From Deltaproteobacteria bacterium (GTDB taxonomy: Bacteria > Desulfobacterota > Dissulfuribacteria > Dissulfuribacterales > QOAL01): 56,030 nucleotides of DNA. The stretch lies in assembly GCA_024275145.1 (NCBI GenBank), contig JAJRZR010000049.1, positions 1-56,030 on the forward strand. The letters are read 5' to 3'. Position 1 is the stretch's first letter. Every line of letters starts with the position of its first letter. Of the stretch, positions 36,725 through 48,817 are shown in pieces. The position numbers and the translations under genes were made by a program. The notes under the pieces are model-generated. The model was given only the letters and a program-made list of their open reading frames with translations. It did no database searches and was not told where the DNA came from.

Positions 36725-38032
36725 ATGTCGTCTTCAGATAGGTCAGGCCCGATGCCTTCCAGCATTCTTATAGTTGAAGATAATAGAAAGCTGTCAGGAA
36801 TTTTCAAAGAGGCACTTTCGGAATATTTCGAGGTCGGGCAGGCATATAGCCTTCGTCAAGCAAGGACCATGTTGAAGGATTTTGATGGTTGTCTCCTGGA
36901 CCTTCAGTTGCCCGACGGTGAAGGGCTGGAGCTGATAGGGCCTTTCAAGAGGGCAAGGCCCTTATCTGTGATAATCGTGGTAACTGCCTACGGCACGGTT
37001 AGCAAGGCAGTAGAGGCGATAAAATCCGGGGCCACGGATTTCCTGGAAAAACCCGTGGATCTCGAACAACTCGTTGGGCGCTTCAGGGATCTCATGGCCG
37101 TGCAAAGGGGTGATGACATGGTGGCAGAGTCCAGCCTGATGCGGGAGACGTTGACAATGGCGGAAAGGGTGGCCCCAACCGCATTTCCAGTGCTCATCAC
37201 CGGGGAGACCGGCACGGGCAAGGAGGTCCTGGCGAGGTATATACATAAGCGTAGCGGGAGGGAGAGGTTCATCAGCCTGAATTGTGCCAACCTTCCATCC
37301 GAGATCGCCGATTCCATGTTGTTCGGGCATCTAAAGGGCAGTTTCACCGGGGCCAGCGAATGCCGGCAGGGCCTTGTGGAGGCGGCAGATGAAGGTACCC
37401 TGTTCCTAGACGAAATTGGTGATCTTCCCATGTCATTACAGCCCAAGATACTTCGTTTTCTGGATTCAGGGGCCTATTTACCAATCGGTGGCACCAGGGA
37501 GGCACACAGCAGTGCAAGGATACTGGCAGCAACCAACAAGGATCTAAAAAAGGAGGTGAGCGAGGGAAGGTTTCGCGAGGATCTATATTTCCGGCTATCC
37601 GCCTTCCCGATACGTGTACCTCCATTGAGAAAGAGGAGAGAAGACATCCTGCCCCTTGCAAGGTTGCACCTGGCAAGGCTTGGAAGGCAGATCGAAAGGG
37701 ATGTGGATATCTGTGAAGATGCCCTGGCCATACTCCAGTCATGTAACCTTCCAGGTAATGTCCGTGAACTTTTTAATTTGCTGGACCGGGCGTTTCTGTT
37801 GTGCAACGGATCGATAACATCCAGGGATATTTCAGGGCTTTTGGATGGTGGTGTGCGGGACGATTCATCCAATGATTTTTGGAGCCAGACCAGGGCCAGT
37901 GCTATCGAAAAGGAAAGGGAGCTGATAGCGAAAGCCCTGGCGGAGGCAGGTGGGAACAAGGCAAAGGCCGCAAGGATCTTAGGGGTGAGTTATAAGACGC
38001 TTCTTAAGAAGATGAAAAGATTGGATATTTGA
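36725..38032 (+). CDS. NtrC-family sigma-54 response regulator with GSFTGA loop
   Basis: This 435-residue enhancer-binding protein has a receiver (IVEDNRK, acceptor Asp in CLLDLQLPD, Lys in LEKPVD), AAA+ domain (GETGTGKE, Walker B TLFLDEIGD, FREDLYFRLSAFP) and C-terminal Fis-type helix-turn-helix (GGNKAKAARILGVSYKTLLKKM). The sigma-54 contact loop is GSFTGA rather than GAFTGA. No histidine kinase is adjacent. It is divergent from ppx and followed by a hairpin, then by repeats before the tatA-resB-ccsA genes. Confidence 0.9.
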   Translation: MSSSDRSGPMPSSILIVEDNRKLSGIFKEALSEYFEVGQAYSLRQARTMLKDFDGCLLDLQLPDGEGLELIGPFKRARPLSVIIVVTAYGTVSKAVEAIKSGATDFLEKPVDLEQLVGRFRDLMAVQRGDDMVAESSLMRETLTMAERVAPTAFPVLITGETGTGKEVLARYIHKRSGRERFISLNCANLPSEIADSMLFGHLKGSFTGASECRQGLVEAADEGTLFLDEIGDLPMSLQPKILRFLDSGAYLPIGGTREAHSSARILAATNKDLKKEVSEGRFREDLYFRLSAFPIRVPPLRKRREDILPLARLHLARLGRQIERDVDICEDALAILQSCNLPGNVRELFNLLDRAFLLCNGSITSRDISGLLDGGVRDDSSNDFWSQTRASAIEKERELIAKALAEAGGNKAKAARILGVSYKTLLKKMKRLDI

Positions 38033-38036
38033 TGTA

Positions 38037-38061
38037 TAGAAAACCGCCCTTTTACGGGCGG
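38037..38061 (-). terminator. hairpin with T-run on the minus strand
   Basis: CCGCCC (38044-38049) pairs with GGGCGG (38056-38061) around TTTTAC. On the minus strand the stem is followed by TTTTC. It lies 11 nt after the regulator stop and would stop transcription entering from the right. Confidence 0.55.
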
Positions 38062-38216
38062 GCACCAGGCTCTAAAGGGTAATTGACACAGTGCCCTTGG
38101 CTTTGTAGACTGTGATCCAAACGTTCATGCGTCCCATACCTCTCATCCGGATGTGCCATGGGTGAACAGCAAAGCTGTGGCAGGTTAACTTGTTATCTTT
38201 TATTTGATTATCCACC

Positions 38217-38298
38217 AAGGTTTTCATGTCTGTCCGGCTCTTGTATCAGGCACCTAAGGACATGAAACTACAGTCCTGATGGAGGTTGCATTTTAAAA
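38217..38298 (-). repeat. interspersed two-hairpin repeat, copy 16
   Basis: On the minus strand it reads TTAAAATGCAACCTCCATCA, GTAGTTTCATGTCCTTAGGT and GAGCCGGACAGACATGAAAA, close to copy 6. A tail-like fragment (GGTATGGGACGCATGAACGT on the minus strand) lies at about 38120-38140. Confidence 0.65.
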
Positions 38299-38412
38299 AC
38301 AAATTGGCAATCTATTCAAGGATGGGCGCATGAGAGGAATGGGCACAGATATCTTGTTGATATTTCAAGAATTGTTTCTTGAGTGCAACAAATTCATTGG
38401 ACAAGAGGACAA

Positions 38413-38503
38413 TTTGCCTTGAAAATGCATCCTATCCTTGGGCCGGTTTTCATGTCCTTGGGGTGCGGCGTCAGCGGTACGGTGGGCCGCATGAGGGTTT
38501 TTA
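38413..38503 (+). repeat. interspersed two-hairpin repeat, copy 17
   Basis: Hairpin 2 is TGCGGC (38464-38469) with GCCGCA (38486-38491), the alternative covarying form. Hairpin 1 (TGAAAATGC against GGTTTTCA) lacks one base. The tail is GCATGAGGGTTTTTA. It lies 75 nt before tatA. Confidence 0.75.
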
Positions 38504-38577
38504 GAGGTGTCCTGTAGGTGTTTTTTTTTAAATCGCCATGTGCCAGATGCTATTAAATACAAGGGGAGCTTGACGGG

Positions 38578-38778
38578 ATGTTTGGGCTAGGGATGCCGGA
38601 ACTGCTTGTAATTTTAGTTATTATTTTGATAGTCTTTGGTGCTGGTAAGTTGCCCCAGATAGGCGAAGGCCTTGGAAAGGGCATCAGAAATTTTAAGAAA
38701 TCAGTAAAAAGCGAAGAGGAGAACCACGGTAATGACAGCTCCCCCAAATCCGACGATTCATCCGGTGAAAGTCATTAG
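38578..38778 (+). CDS. tatA: TatA/E-family twin-arginine translocase subunit (first copy)
   Basis: This 66-residue single-span protein belongs to the pore-forming component of the Tat system, which exports folded proteins. The N-terminal helix [20 protein letters not shown] is followed by the FGAGKLP hinge and amphipathic helix [16 protein letters not shown], then an acidic Ser/Asp-rich tail. It stands 59 nt before resB. A second paralogue lies after ccsA. No tatC is in the window. Confidence 0.92.
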   Translation: MFGLGMPELLVILVIILIVFGAGKLPQIGEGLGKGIRNFKKSVKSEEENHGNDSSPKSDDSSGESH

Positions 38779-38837
38779 TTTTTGTCCCTTCTGTCCCTCT
38801 GTTACCTTTCCGATCCGTTAATTCTGAATAGGCATCC

Positions 38838-40202
38838 ATGAAAAAAAGTACTACCCATTCCCAGGAGAATCCTGTCATTCGCTTCTTTTCCTCTGTACGT
38901 CTGGCAATCTTTCTACTTATAGCCCTGGCGCTTACCTCTATTATCGGTACGGTTATTCCCCAAGGGCAAAGCCAGCAGTTCTATCTGGACAACTTCGGGC
39001 CAGGCATGTCCAAGTTGACAAAGATCCTGCACCTGAACGATACGTATCATTCATGGTGGTATCTCTCATTGCTTGCCCTGTTCAGTACCAATCTCATTGT
39101 CTGCACCCTGAAGCGCCTGCCCTTTACCCTGAAGCTTTTCAAAAAGGACAACTTGGCCGTAAGGTCCGACTATTTGACGCGCATGCCTTATAAAAGAATC
39201 TGGAGGGTCAGGGATGGCGTCTTGGATAATGCGCGTATACAAAAACTGCTCTCCACCTTCCAGGAAAAGGCAGGCAGTTTCCAGAAAAGGTCCAATGTGG
39301 ATGGTGGCACACTTTTTCTCGTTGAGAGGGGTAAGTGGAGTTACTGGGGCCTATACGGGGTACATCTTAGCATCTTGATAATCTTTCTTGGTGCCCTATT
39401 TGGCTCCTTCTATGGCTTCAAGGGCAGGATCATGCTCATGGAAGGAGAAACTACCGATCATGCCGTGAGATTCGATACGGCGGCGCCCATTCCCCTCGGT
39501 TTCTCCATTAGGTGTGACCATTTCTTTGTTTCCTTCTATGAAAACGGGGCACCCAAGGAGTTCAGGTCGGACTTGACCATCCTTGAAAATGGAAAGGAGA
39601 TACTGCATAAGGCAATACTGGTAAACGACCCGCTGGAGTACAAGGGAATCACCTTTTATCAGGCAAGTTACCAGGCCATTCCAGAGGTAACGGTCAAGGT
39701 CGTATCATCTGAAGGCGCCCAGCGTTCGTTTATCATCCCGGCATTTCAGAAGGTTTCCTGGCCCGAATCCGGCATGACCCTGGCACTTCTGAAGTACATC
39801 CCCAATATCCACGGGGTACCGGCGGCACGTGTCTGGGTCGGGGACGGAACCGGCCAGGGGCACGCCCTGTGGGTCTTACAGGGACGCACGGAACAATACA
39901 ACAGGGGTAATACCACCTACAAGCTTTCCTTGGTCAGCGCCTCCCAGAGGTATATGACCGGGCTTCAGGTCAAAAAGGACCCAGGGGTCTGGGTCGTATG
40001 GCTTGGTTGCACCGCCTTGATACTCGGTTTCGCGATAGTATTCTGGATACCGCACCGCCGGAGCTGGCTGTGGGTGGGGCCAAAGGATGGTGAAATGCAG
40101 GTGATCTTGTCTGGACAGACCAATAAGAACAAGATTCATTTTGAAAAGGACTTTAGGGAATTAGAAGACTCAATCAACTCTGTCTTGGGGACCAATAAAT
40201 GA
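38838..40202 (+). CDS. ResB-type cytochrome c biogenesis protein
   Basis: ResB (Ccs1) is the partner of CcsA in System II haem delivery to apocytochrome c. It is thought to cross the inner membrane four times with a large periplasmic domain. The 454-residue protein shows membrane segments at about 18-38, 66-85, 160-180 and 380-400. TIIGTVIPQGQ follows the first segment, and a beta-rich periplasmic domain (about 185-375) contains NDPLEYKGITFYQASYQ. The stop overlaps the ccsA start (ATGA), so the pair is coupled. It is also called resB or ccs1. Confidence 0.93.
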   Translation: MKKSTTHSQENPVIRFFSSVRLAIFLLIALALTSIIGTVIPQGQSQQFYLDNFGPGMSKLTKILHLNDTYHSWWYLSLLALFSTNLIVCTLKRLPFTLKLFKKDNLAVRSDYLTRMPYKRIWRVRDGVLDNARIQKLLSTFQEKAGSFQKRSNVDGGTLFLVERGKWSYWGLYGVHLSILIIFLGALFGSFYGFKGRIMLMEGETTDHAVRFDTAAPIPLGFSIRCDHFFVSFYENGAPKEFRSDLTILENGKEILHKAILVNDPLEYKGITFYQASYQAIPEVTVKVVSSEGAQRSFIIPAFQKVSWPESGMTLALLKYIPNIHGVPAARVWVGDGTGQGHALWVLQGRTEQYNRGNTTYKLSLVSASQRYMTGLQVKKDPGVWVVWLGCTALILGFAIVFWIPHRRSWLWVGPKDGEMQVILSGQTNKNKIHFEKDFRELEDSINSVLGTNK

Positions 40203-41056
40203 ATCTATCCAGTTCCTATCTATTGAGCTTGACCACATTCATATATCTGGGGGCAGCCGCCCTCTACATGATCCACTGGATTTTCAGGGTGCGCCAAGTG
40301 GGCATTCTTGCCACGGTGGTAACCGTTGGCGGGTTCCTGGTCCAGACCGCCGGTATTATTCTCAGGTGGAAGGAGTCCTATCACCTGGGATATGGTCACG
40401 CCCCGCTTTCAAACCTATACGAGTCCCTGGTTTTCTTCTCGTGGGTTACCATATTGGTATACCTAGTTATCGAATGGCGGGTAAAGAAGCGTGTGATAGG
40501 GGCATTTGCCACGCCCTTCGCATCCCTGGCGATGGCGTACGCATCGTTCAGTCCATCGGTGGCGGATTCCATAGAGCCCTTGATCCCTGCACTTCAAAGT
40601 AACTGGCTCTTGGCCCACGTCATAACCTGTTTTTTGGGTTATGCATCCTTCGCGGTGGCATGCGGCCTTGGAATCATGTACCTGATAAAAATGAGGAGCG
40701 CGCACCATGAGGAAGTACCGGAGAGCGTAACAGGCAGTCTTCCACAGCTCAAGGTCCTGGATGATCTCATGCACCAGACCATAATCTTTGGTTTCCTGTG
40801 GCTCTCGGTGGGGATCATCACAGGTGCGGTTTGGGCCAATCAGGCCTGGGGAACGTATTGGAGCTGGGACCCCAAGGAAACCTGGTCCTTGATTACATGG
40901 TTTATTTATGCTACGGCTCTACATGCTAGGTTTGTAAGGGGATGGGCGGGCCAAAGGATTGCCTGGTTGTCCATCGTGGGTTTTTTGTCCGTTATCTTTA
41001 CCTATTTCGGCGTCAACTTCCTGCTGTCAGGACTGCACAGTTACGGTTCAGGTTGA
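40199..41056 (+). CDS. ccsA: CcsA/ResC-type cytochrome c biogenesis (haem handling) protein
   Basis: CcsA/ResC is the integral-membrane haem-handling subunit of the System II cytochrome c synthetase. The 285-residue protein has about eight hydrophobic segments. The tryptophan-rich WWD-type haem motif is seen as WGTYWSWDPKETWSLITW at about residues 218-235. Conserved histidines occur in YHLGYGHAPLSNLYESL, LLAHVITCFLGYASFA and ALHARFVRGW. It is translationally coupled to resB. System II suits a host with many periplasmic multihaem cytochromes. Confidence 0.94.
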   Translation: MNLSSSYLLSLTTFIYLGAAALYMIHWIFRVRQVGILATVVTVGGFLVQTAGIILRWKESYHLGYGHAPLSNLYESLVFFSWVTILVYLVIEWRVKKRVIGAFATPFASLAMAYASFSPSVADSIEPLIPALQSNWLLAHVITCFLGYASFAVACGLGIMYLIKMRSAHHEEVPESVTGSLPQLKVLDDLMHQTIIFGFLWLSVGIITGAVWANQAWGTYWSWDPKETWSLITWFIYATALHARFVRGWAGQRIAWLSIVGFLSVIFTYFGVNFLLSGLHSYGSG

Positions 41057-41131
41057 TGCCTGCTCCCCAAGGGAGCCTGGAATCACCGTCCGGTTCAAGC
41101 GTTCCCTGAGAGAGACCAAAGGAGGCCCGAC

Positions 41132-41347
41132 ATGTTTGGTCTTGGTACACAAGAACTTCTCGTAATCCTTTTGATAGCCTTTTTTATCTTTGGAGGTAAG
41201 AAATTGCCTGAAATCGGTGCCGGCCTCGGGAAGGGGTTAAGGTCATTCAAGCAAGGTCTTAGCGACCTGGATCCCAACGAAGAACCGACATCTACTGCAA
41301 AGCAGGATGCAGTAGAAGAGGCCTCGTCAGGGGAAAAGGCTGCCTGA
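41132..41347 (+). CDS. tatA: TatA/E-family twin-arginine translocase subunit (second copy)
   Basis: This 71-residue paralogue of the protein at 38578 has the same MFGLG start, a membrane helix (ELLVILLIAFFIFGGKKLP) and amphipathic helix (IGAGLGKGLRSFKQGL). An acidic, Ala/Ser-rich tail differs from the first copy. AAAGGAGG precedes the ATG. It follows ccsA by 75 nt, so two TatA-type genes bracket the cytochrome c maturation pair. One of them may serve the TatB or TatE role, which cannot be told from sequence alone. Confidence 0.92.
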   Translation: MFGLGTQELLVILLIAFFIFGGKKLPEIGAGLGKGLRSFKQGLSDLDPNEEPTSTAKQDAVEEASSGEKAA

Positions 41348-41472
41348 ATCCCCCTCGGGCGTCCTTGGATATATCCCGGGCCCGGTGGCTCATGTTTTTT
41401 CGGGGAGGCATCTCCGTGTCTTTCCCTGCCGGACAGGGCATAAGGTTTTTTAAGGTCTGATGGTATCCTGAA

Positions 41473-42411
41473 ATGCAGGCCATGGTACTAGCTGCGGGCC
41501 TGGGCTCTAGGCTTGCCCCGCTCACACATCATATCCCAAAGCCTCTATTCCCAGTTTTTAACCGACCAAATATCGAAAGGATCGTAATGGGGCTTGCCCG
41601 TGAAGGCTTTAATAATATATACATAAATGTCTTTCATCTGGCTGAAAACATCCTTTCATGGGCCAGCGGCCTGGATCTTAACGGCAGCCGCATCCATATC
41701 CTGCGAGAGTCCATGCTCCTTGGTACAGGAGGGGCACTGGCAAATGCCTATTACTATCTGGACAGGCATGATCCCATTCTTGTGATAAATAGTGATATCG
41801 TAACGGATATCAGCCTGCGGCGCACCTATGAGATCCATAAGCGGCATGGTTGCCTTGCATCTCTTGTGATACATCGGCGGACTCCATGGAACAAGATCAA
41901 GGTCCTGGATGGGGCTGTAGTTGAATTCGACTATACGGGACATGATGCCCATGCCTTTACAGGCATTTCCGTACTCGATCCTGAATTTATCAGCCGGGTT
42001 CCCCGTAGTAAGGGCTCTTTGATCGATGTGCTTGAAAGGGTCATACATGCGGGTGAAAGGGTCCTGGGAATCGATATAGATATCATCTCACACGATCCGT
42101 TACGGCACCTGTGGGAAGATATTGGTTCTCCAGAAGGGTATCTGGGGGCACATGAGGCATTGATAAAAAGGGGCTGGAGCGGAAACGAAACCCTGATAAG
42201 CGCATCAGTGGTCCCGGATGACGCCTCTTTTCACGACTGGGTGGTAATCGGTTCAGGTGTCTCCATGGGGTCCAGTGTGACGGTCAAAAGGAGTGTAATC
42301 TGGGACAACGTACGTATTCCAAGGGGCTCAGTGGTCGAGGATTGCATCTGTACCCCCTTTGGTATCCTTGGCAGGGACGGAGGTTGGTGGGGAAACCATG
42401 AACATCCATGA
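41473..42411 (+). CDS. Sugar-phosphate nucleotidyltransferase
   Basis: This 312-residue NDP-sugar pyrophosphorylase activates a sugar-1-phosphate with an NTP for polysaccharide or glycoconjugate synthesis. The N-terminal signature MQAMVLAAGLGSRLAPLT and PKPLFPVFNRP (nucleotide and PPi binding), LLGTGGALANA and the metal-binding VINSDIVTD are present. The last 70 residues look like a short left-handed beta-helix cap (VVIGSGVSMGSSVTVKRSVI). Mannose-1-phosphate guanylyltransferase-like activity is the best guess. Its 3' end overlaps the convergent small gene at 42328 by 84 nt. Confidence 0.87.
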   Translation: MQAMVLAAGLGSRLAPLTHHIPKPLFPVFNRPNIERIVMGLAREGFNNIYINVFHLAENILSWASGLDLNGSRIHILRESMLLGTGGALANAYYYLDRHDPILVINSDIVTDISLRRTYEIHKRHGCLASLVIHRRTPWNKIKVLDGAVVEFDYTGHDAHAFTGISVLDPEFISRVPRSKGSLIDVLERVIHAGERVLGIDIDIISHDPLRHLWEDIGSPEGYLGAHEALIKRGWSGNETLISASVVPDDASFHDWVVIGSGVSMGSSVTVKRSVIWDNVRIPRGSVVEDCICTPFGILGRDGGWWGNHEHP

Positions 42412-42726
42412 TGCGTCTCCGGATTCCCCGGTTTCCGGATCATGGGCCTTTACACGTATGAGAAATCGTCCGGTTGGAAGTGGATTCACATGGCCCGTAA
42501 ATTCACTGGCTGTTCCAGAAAAGGTCATGTCAACGCTCTGCAGCAGTTTGTCAGCGTTGAAGATTTCTGCAAGGATATGGAATCCTTCCGGCCTCAGCCT
42601 GCCACCAGGACCAATGGGACAGCCACAGTCTCCCATGGTGACGTAAATTCTCAATGTGAATCCACCCGCAGGCATCACAATGCCCTGTCCATTCAATGGA
42701 TGAGCTGCCTGGATGGAAAGGCTCAT
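42328..42726 (-). CDS. Small Ig-like-domain protein coupled to a PilZ gene
   Basis: I do not recognise a named family. The 132-residue product is strand-rich, with the flow GFTLRIYVTMGDCGCPIGPGG, FHILAEIFNADKL, DMTFSG and PLPTGRFLIRVKAHDPETGESG. This looks like a single immunoglobulin-like beta sandwich. There is no signal peptide. The ATG overlaps the stop of the PilZ gene (ATGA), and the 3' end overlaps the convergent nucleotidyltransferase gene by 84 nt. The coupling supports its being a real gene; function is unknown. Confidence 0.6.
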   Translation of the reverse strand: MSLSIQAAHPLNGQGIVMPAGGFTLRIYVTMGDCGCPIGPGGRLRPEGFHILAEIFNADKLLQSVDMTFSGTASEFTGHVNPLPTGRFLIRVKAHDPETGESGDASWMFMVSPPTSVPAKDTKGGTDAILDH

Positions 42727-43498
42727 TCCCGTAACGCCCCGGTCTTTAGAAGTTCAAGCTCCCTTTTTTGTATATACGGGTAGAGCCTTTCCTTTTCCTT
42801 GGTACTGATACGGAATTTCAATGCCACTTCGAGGGATTTCTTGTCGTATCTGCCGGATTCCTTGAGGCGTATGACCTCTGCCTCTGAAAATAATAGGCTA
42901 TTCCATGGCTTCTCAGCAGTCAACATGAGTTCAACGGTGAAGGGACCGACGATGGATCTCAATGGAGGCGGAGTTACTTTGCGCGGATCTTCCAGGTAAA
43001 AGGCAAGACCTCCAAGGCTTATGTCCCTGATCTTGCCCCTCAAGCCAGGCATCAATTTGATTTTCTTGCCACATCTTATCCTTTTCATAAGGATGATCCT
43101 GGAACCCAACGGACATGAGACCCTGAAGTACTGGCGTTTTTCCACCACCATGATGACCTCCGGAACCGGGGTAAGGATGCCATTGCCAGTAGTGGTTTTT
43201 ACCCGTGTCTTCAGGATGTGCCAGGGACATTGGGGTGGCCTGTAACGTATGATCAGTGGGCCGACACCCCTCTTCCAGTTTTCAGGCCGGTCTATCTCAA
43301 GTCCCCTTTTGCCTGCTTCGAGTATCAGGGTAGGCGTCGATCTGTAACCGTTGGCCAGCAACTCGATCCAGATATGTTGATCCCGTACCTTGGCGGCCTC
43401 ATCGATTATGACATCGGGGCATGTCGTGTATTTGAGGTAATCCTTGTGGTATTCCCATCTGTACCTGGAAGTCTCGGAGGGTGTGAAATTTTCCAGCA

Positions 43499-43499
<1 letters not shown>
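42723..43499 (-). CDS. PilZ-domain protein coupled to polA
   Basis: This 258-residue protein has an N-terminal domain (about 1-135) of unknown type, possibly a YcgR-N-like flagellar-brake barrel. A PilZ domain follows, with EKRQYFRVSCPLGSRI (RxxxR equivalent) and KIRDISLGGLAFYL (D-x-S-x-x-G) at about 120-170. It would bind c-di-GMP. ATG 43499 is chosen because it overlaps the polA stop in a TGATG arrangement; a longer frame from 43535 would lie inside polA. It is followed by the small Ig-like gene through an ATGA overlap. Confidence 0.85.
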
Positions 43500-47548
<4,049 letters not shown>

Positions 47549-47630
47549 GCTGATTTTTGTAGCCGGATAAGAAGATAACCATGACCGGCTTTCCCCTGGC
47601 AAGATCATGTATGCGCTCTTTATCTTGTAA

Positions 47631-48758
47631 ATGCAGATGATTGATCGCCTTTATCCTGATGTTCGTCCTGATCAATGGTCGAATTGGAGGTGGCAGTTTG
47701 CAAACAGGATCAAGGGAACCCGTGGTTTGGAGGAGCTCATGGGGCCTATGGCAGGGGGGCGTGCGCGGTATGACAGCCTGATTTCTCTTTACAGGTGGGC
47801 GGCTACTCCGTATTACCTCTCTCTGATAGATTGGTCCGATCCGGATGATCCTGTAAGGCGCCAGTGTATTCCTGATCTGAAGGAGATCACCTTCTGCCTC
47901 GATGGGTCTGAGGACGATCCCCTGGAAGAGGAAAGGCATATGCCAGTGCCCCATCTTATCCACAGATATGGTGACCGGGCCCTTTTATTGGCAACGGGGA
48001 TATGTGCCACCTATTGCAGGCACTGTAATCGTAAACGCTTCTGGGCAAGTAGGCCACGGGTGATCAACCGGAGGGCACTAAACGCTGTTATTGGGTATCT
48101 GTCGGATCATCCTGGTATACGTGAGGTTATCGTTTCAGGTGGCGATCCATTGACCATGGGATCTACTCACATCGACCGTATCCTGTCTGCCCTTAGAACC
48201 GTGAAGCATCTCGAGGTGATACGGATGGGGAGTCGCGTGCCAGTGGTTATGCCTATGAGGATCACCAGGAGACTCTGCCGTGTGCTCGCACGGTACAGGC
48301 CTCTCTGGCTGAATACCCACTTCAACCATCCAAGAGAGATAACCAGGGAGGCAGAATTGGCCTGCAACATGCTCCAGAGGCATGGCATCCCGGTTTCCAA
48401 CCAGACGGTACTACTAAAGGGGATCAATGATAACAAGGAGATAATAAAAGGCCTTTTTTGCAGGCTTCAGGCGATCATGGTCCGGCCCTATTATCTTTTT
48501 CATTGTGATGCCGTCAGGGGTACCGATCATTTCAGGACAGGCCTGCACAAGGGCATAGGGATAATGAAGGCCCTCCTTGGAAATATAGGCGGGATGTGCC
48601 TGCCGACCCTGGTGGTAGACCTGCCAGGAGGTGGCGGCAAGGTACCGTTGACCCCTGATTACCTGATCAGGATGGACAGGGATGAGGCGGTCTTCAGAAA
48701 TCATGAAGGAAGGATAGTCAGGTACAAAAGCCCATGGGGTGCTGATCATCCTGGATGA
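47631..48758 (+). CDS. KamA-family radical SAM aminomutase-like protein
   Basis: This 375-residue enzyme is related to lysine 2,3-aminomutase, which uses a 4Fe-4S cluster, SAM and PLP. The cluster motif is CATYCRHC (about residues 124-131). The PLP Lys lies in the conserved PGGGGKVPL near residue 335. The two acidic residues that bind the lysine side chain in the clostridial enzyme have counterparts in HCDAVRGTDHFR and VVDLPGGGG, so lysine is a plausible substrate. Lysine for EF-P modification or beta-lysine for osmoadaptation are possible uses. No beta-lysine acetyltransferase or epmA lies nearby. The ribosome binding site is weak. Confidence 0.88.
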   Translation: MQMIDRLYPDVRPDQWSNWRWQFANRIKGTRGLEELMGPMAGGRARYDSLISLYRWAATPYYLSLIDWSDPDDPVRRQCIPDLKEITFCLDGSEDDPLEEERHMPVPHLIHRYGDRALLLATGICATYCRHCNRKRFWASRPRVINRRALNAVIGYLSDHPGIREVIVSGGDPLTMGSTHIDRILSALRTVKHLEVIRMGSRVPVVMPMRITRRLCRVLARYRPLWLNTHFNHPREITREAELACNMLQRHGIPVSNQTVLLKGINDNKEIIKGLFCRLQAIMVRPYYLFHCDAVRGTDHFRTGLHKGIGIMKALLGNIGGMCLPTLVVDLPGGGGKVPLTPDYLIRMDRDEAVFRNHEGRIVRYKSPWGADHPG

Positions 48759-48817
48759 GTAGACCAGATACAGGACGCGCAGCCCCGCAATCCTCATCAA
48801 TTGGGGGGCCAGGGTGA

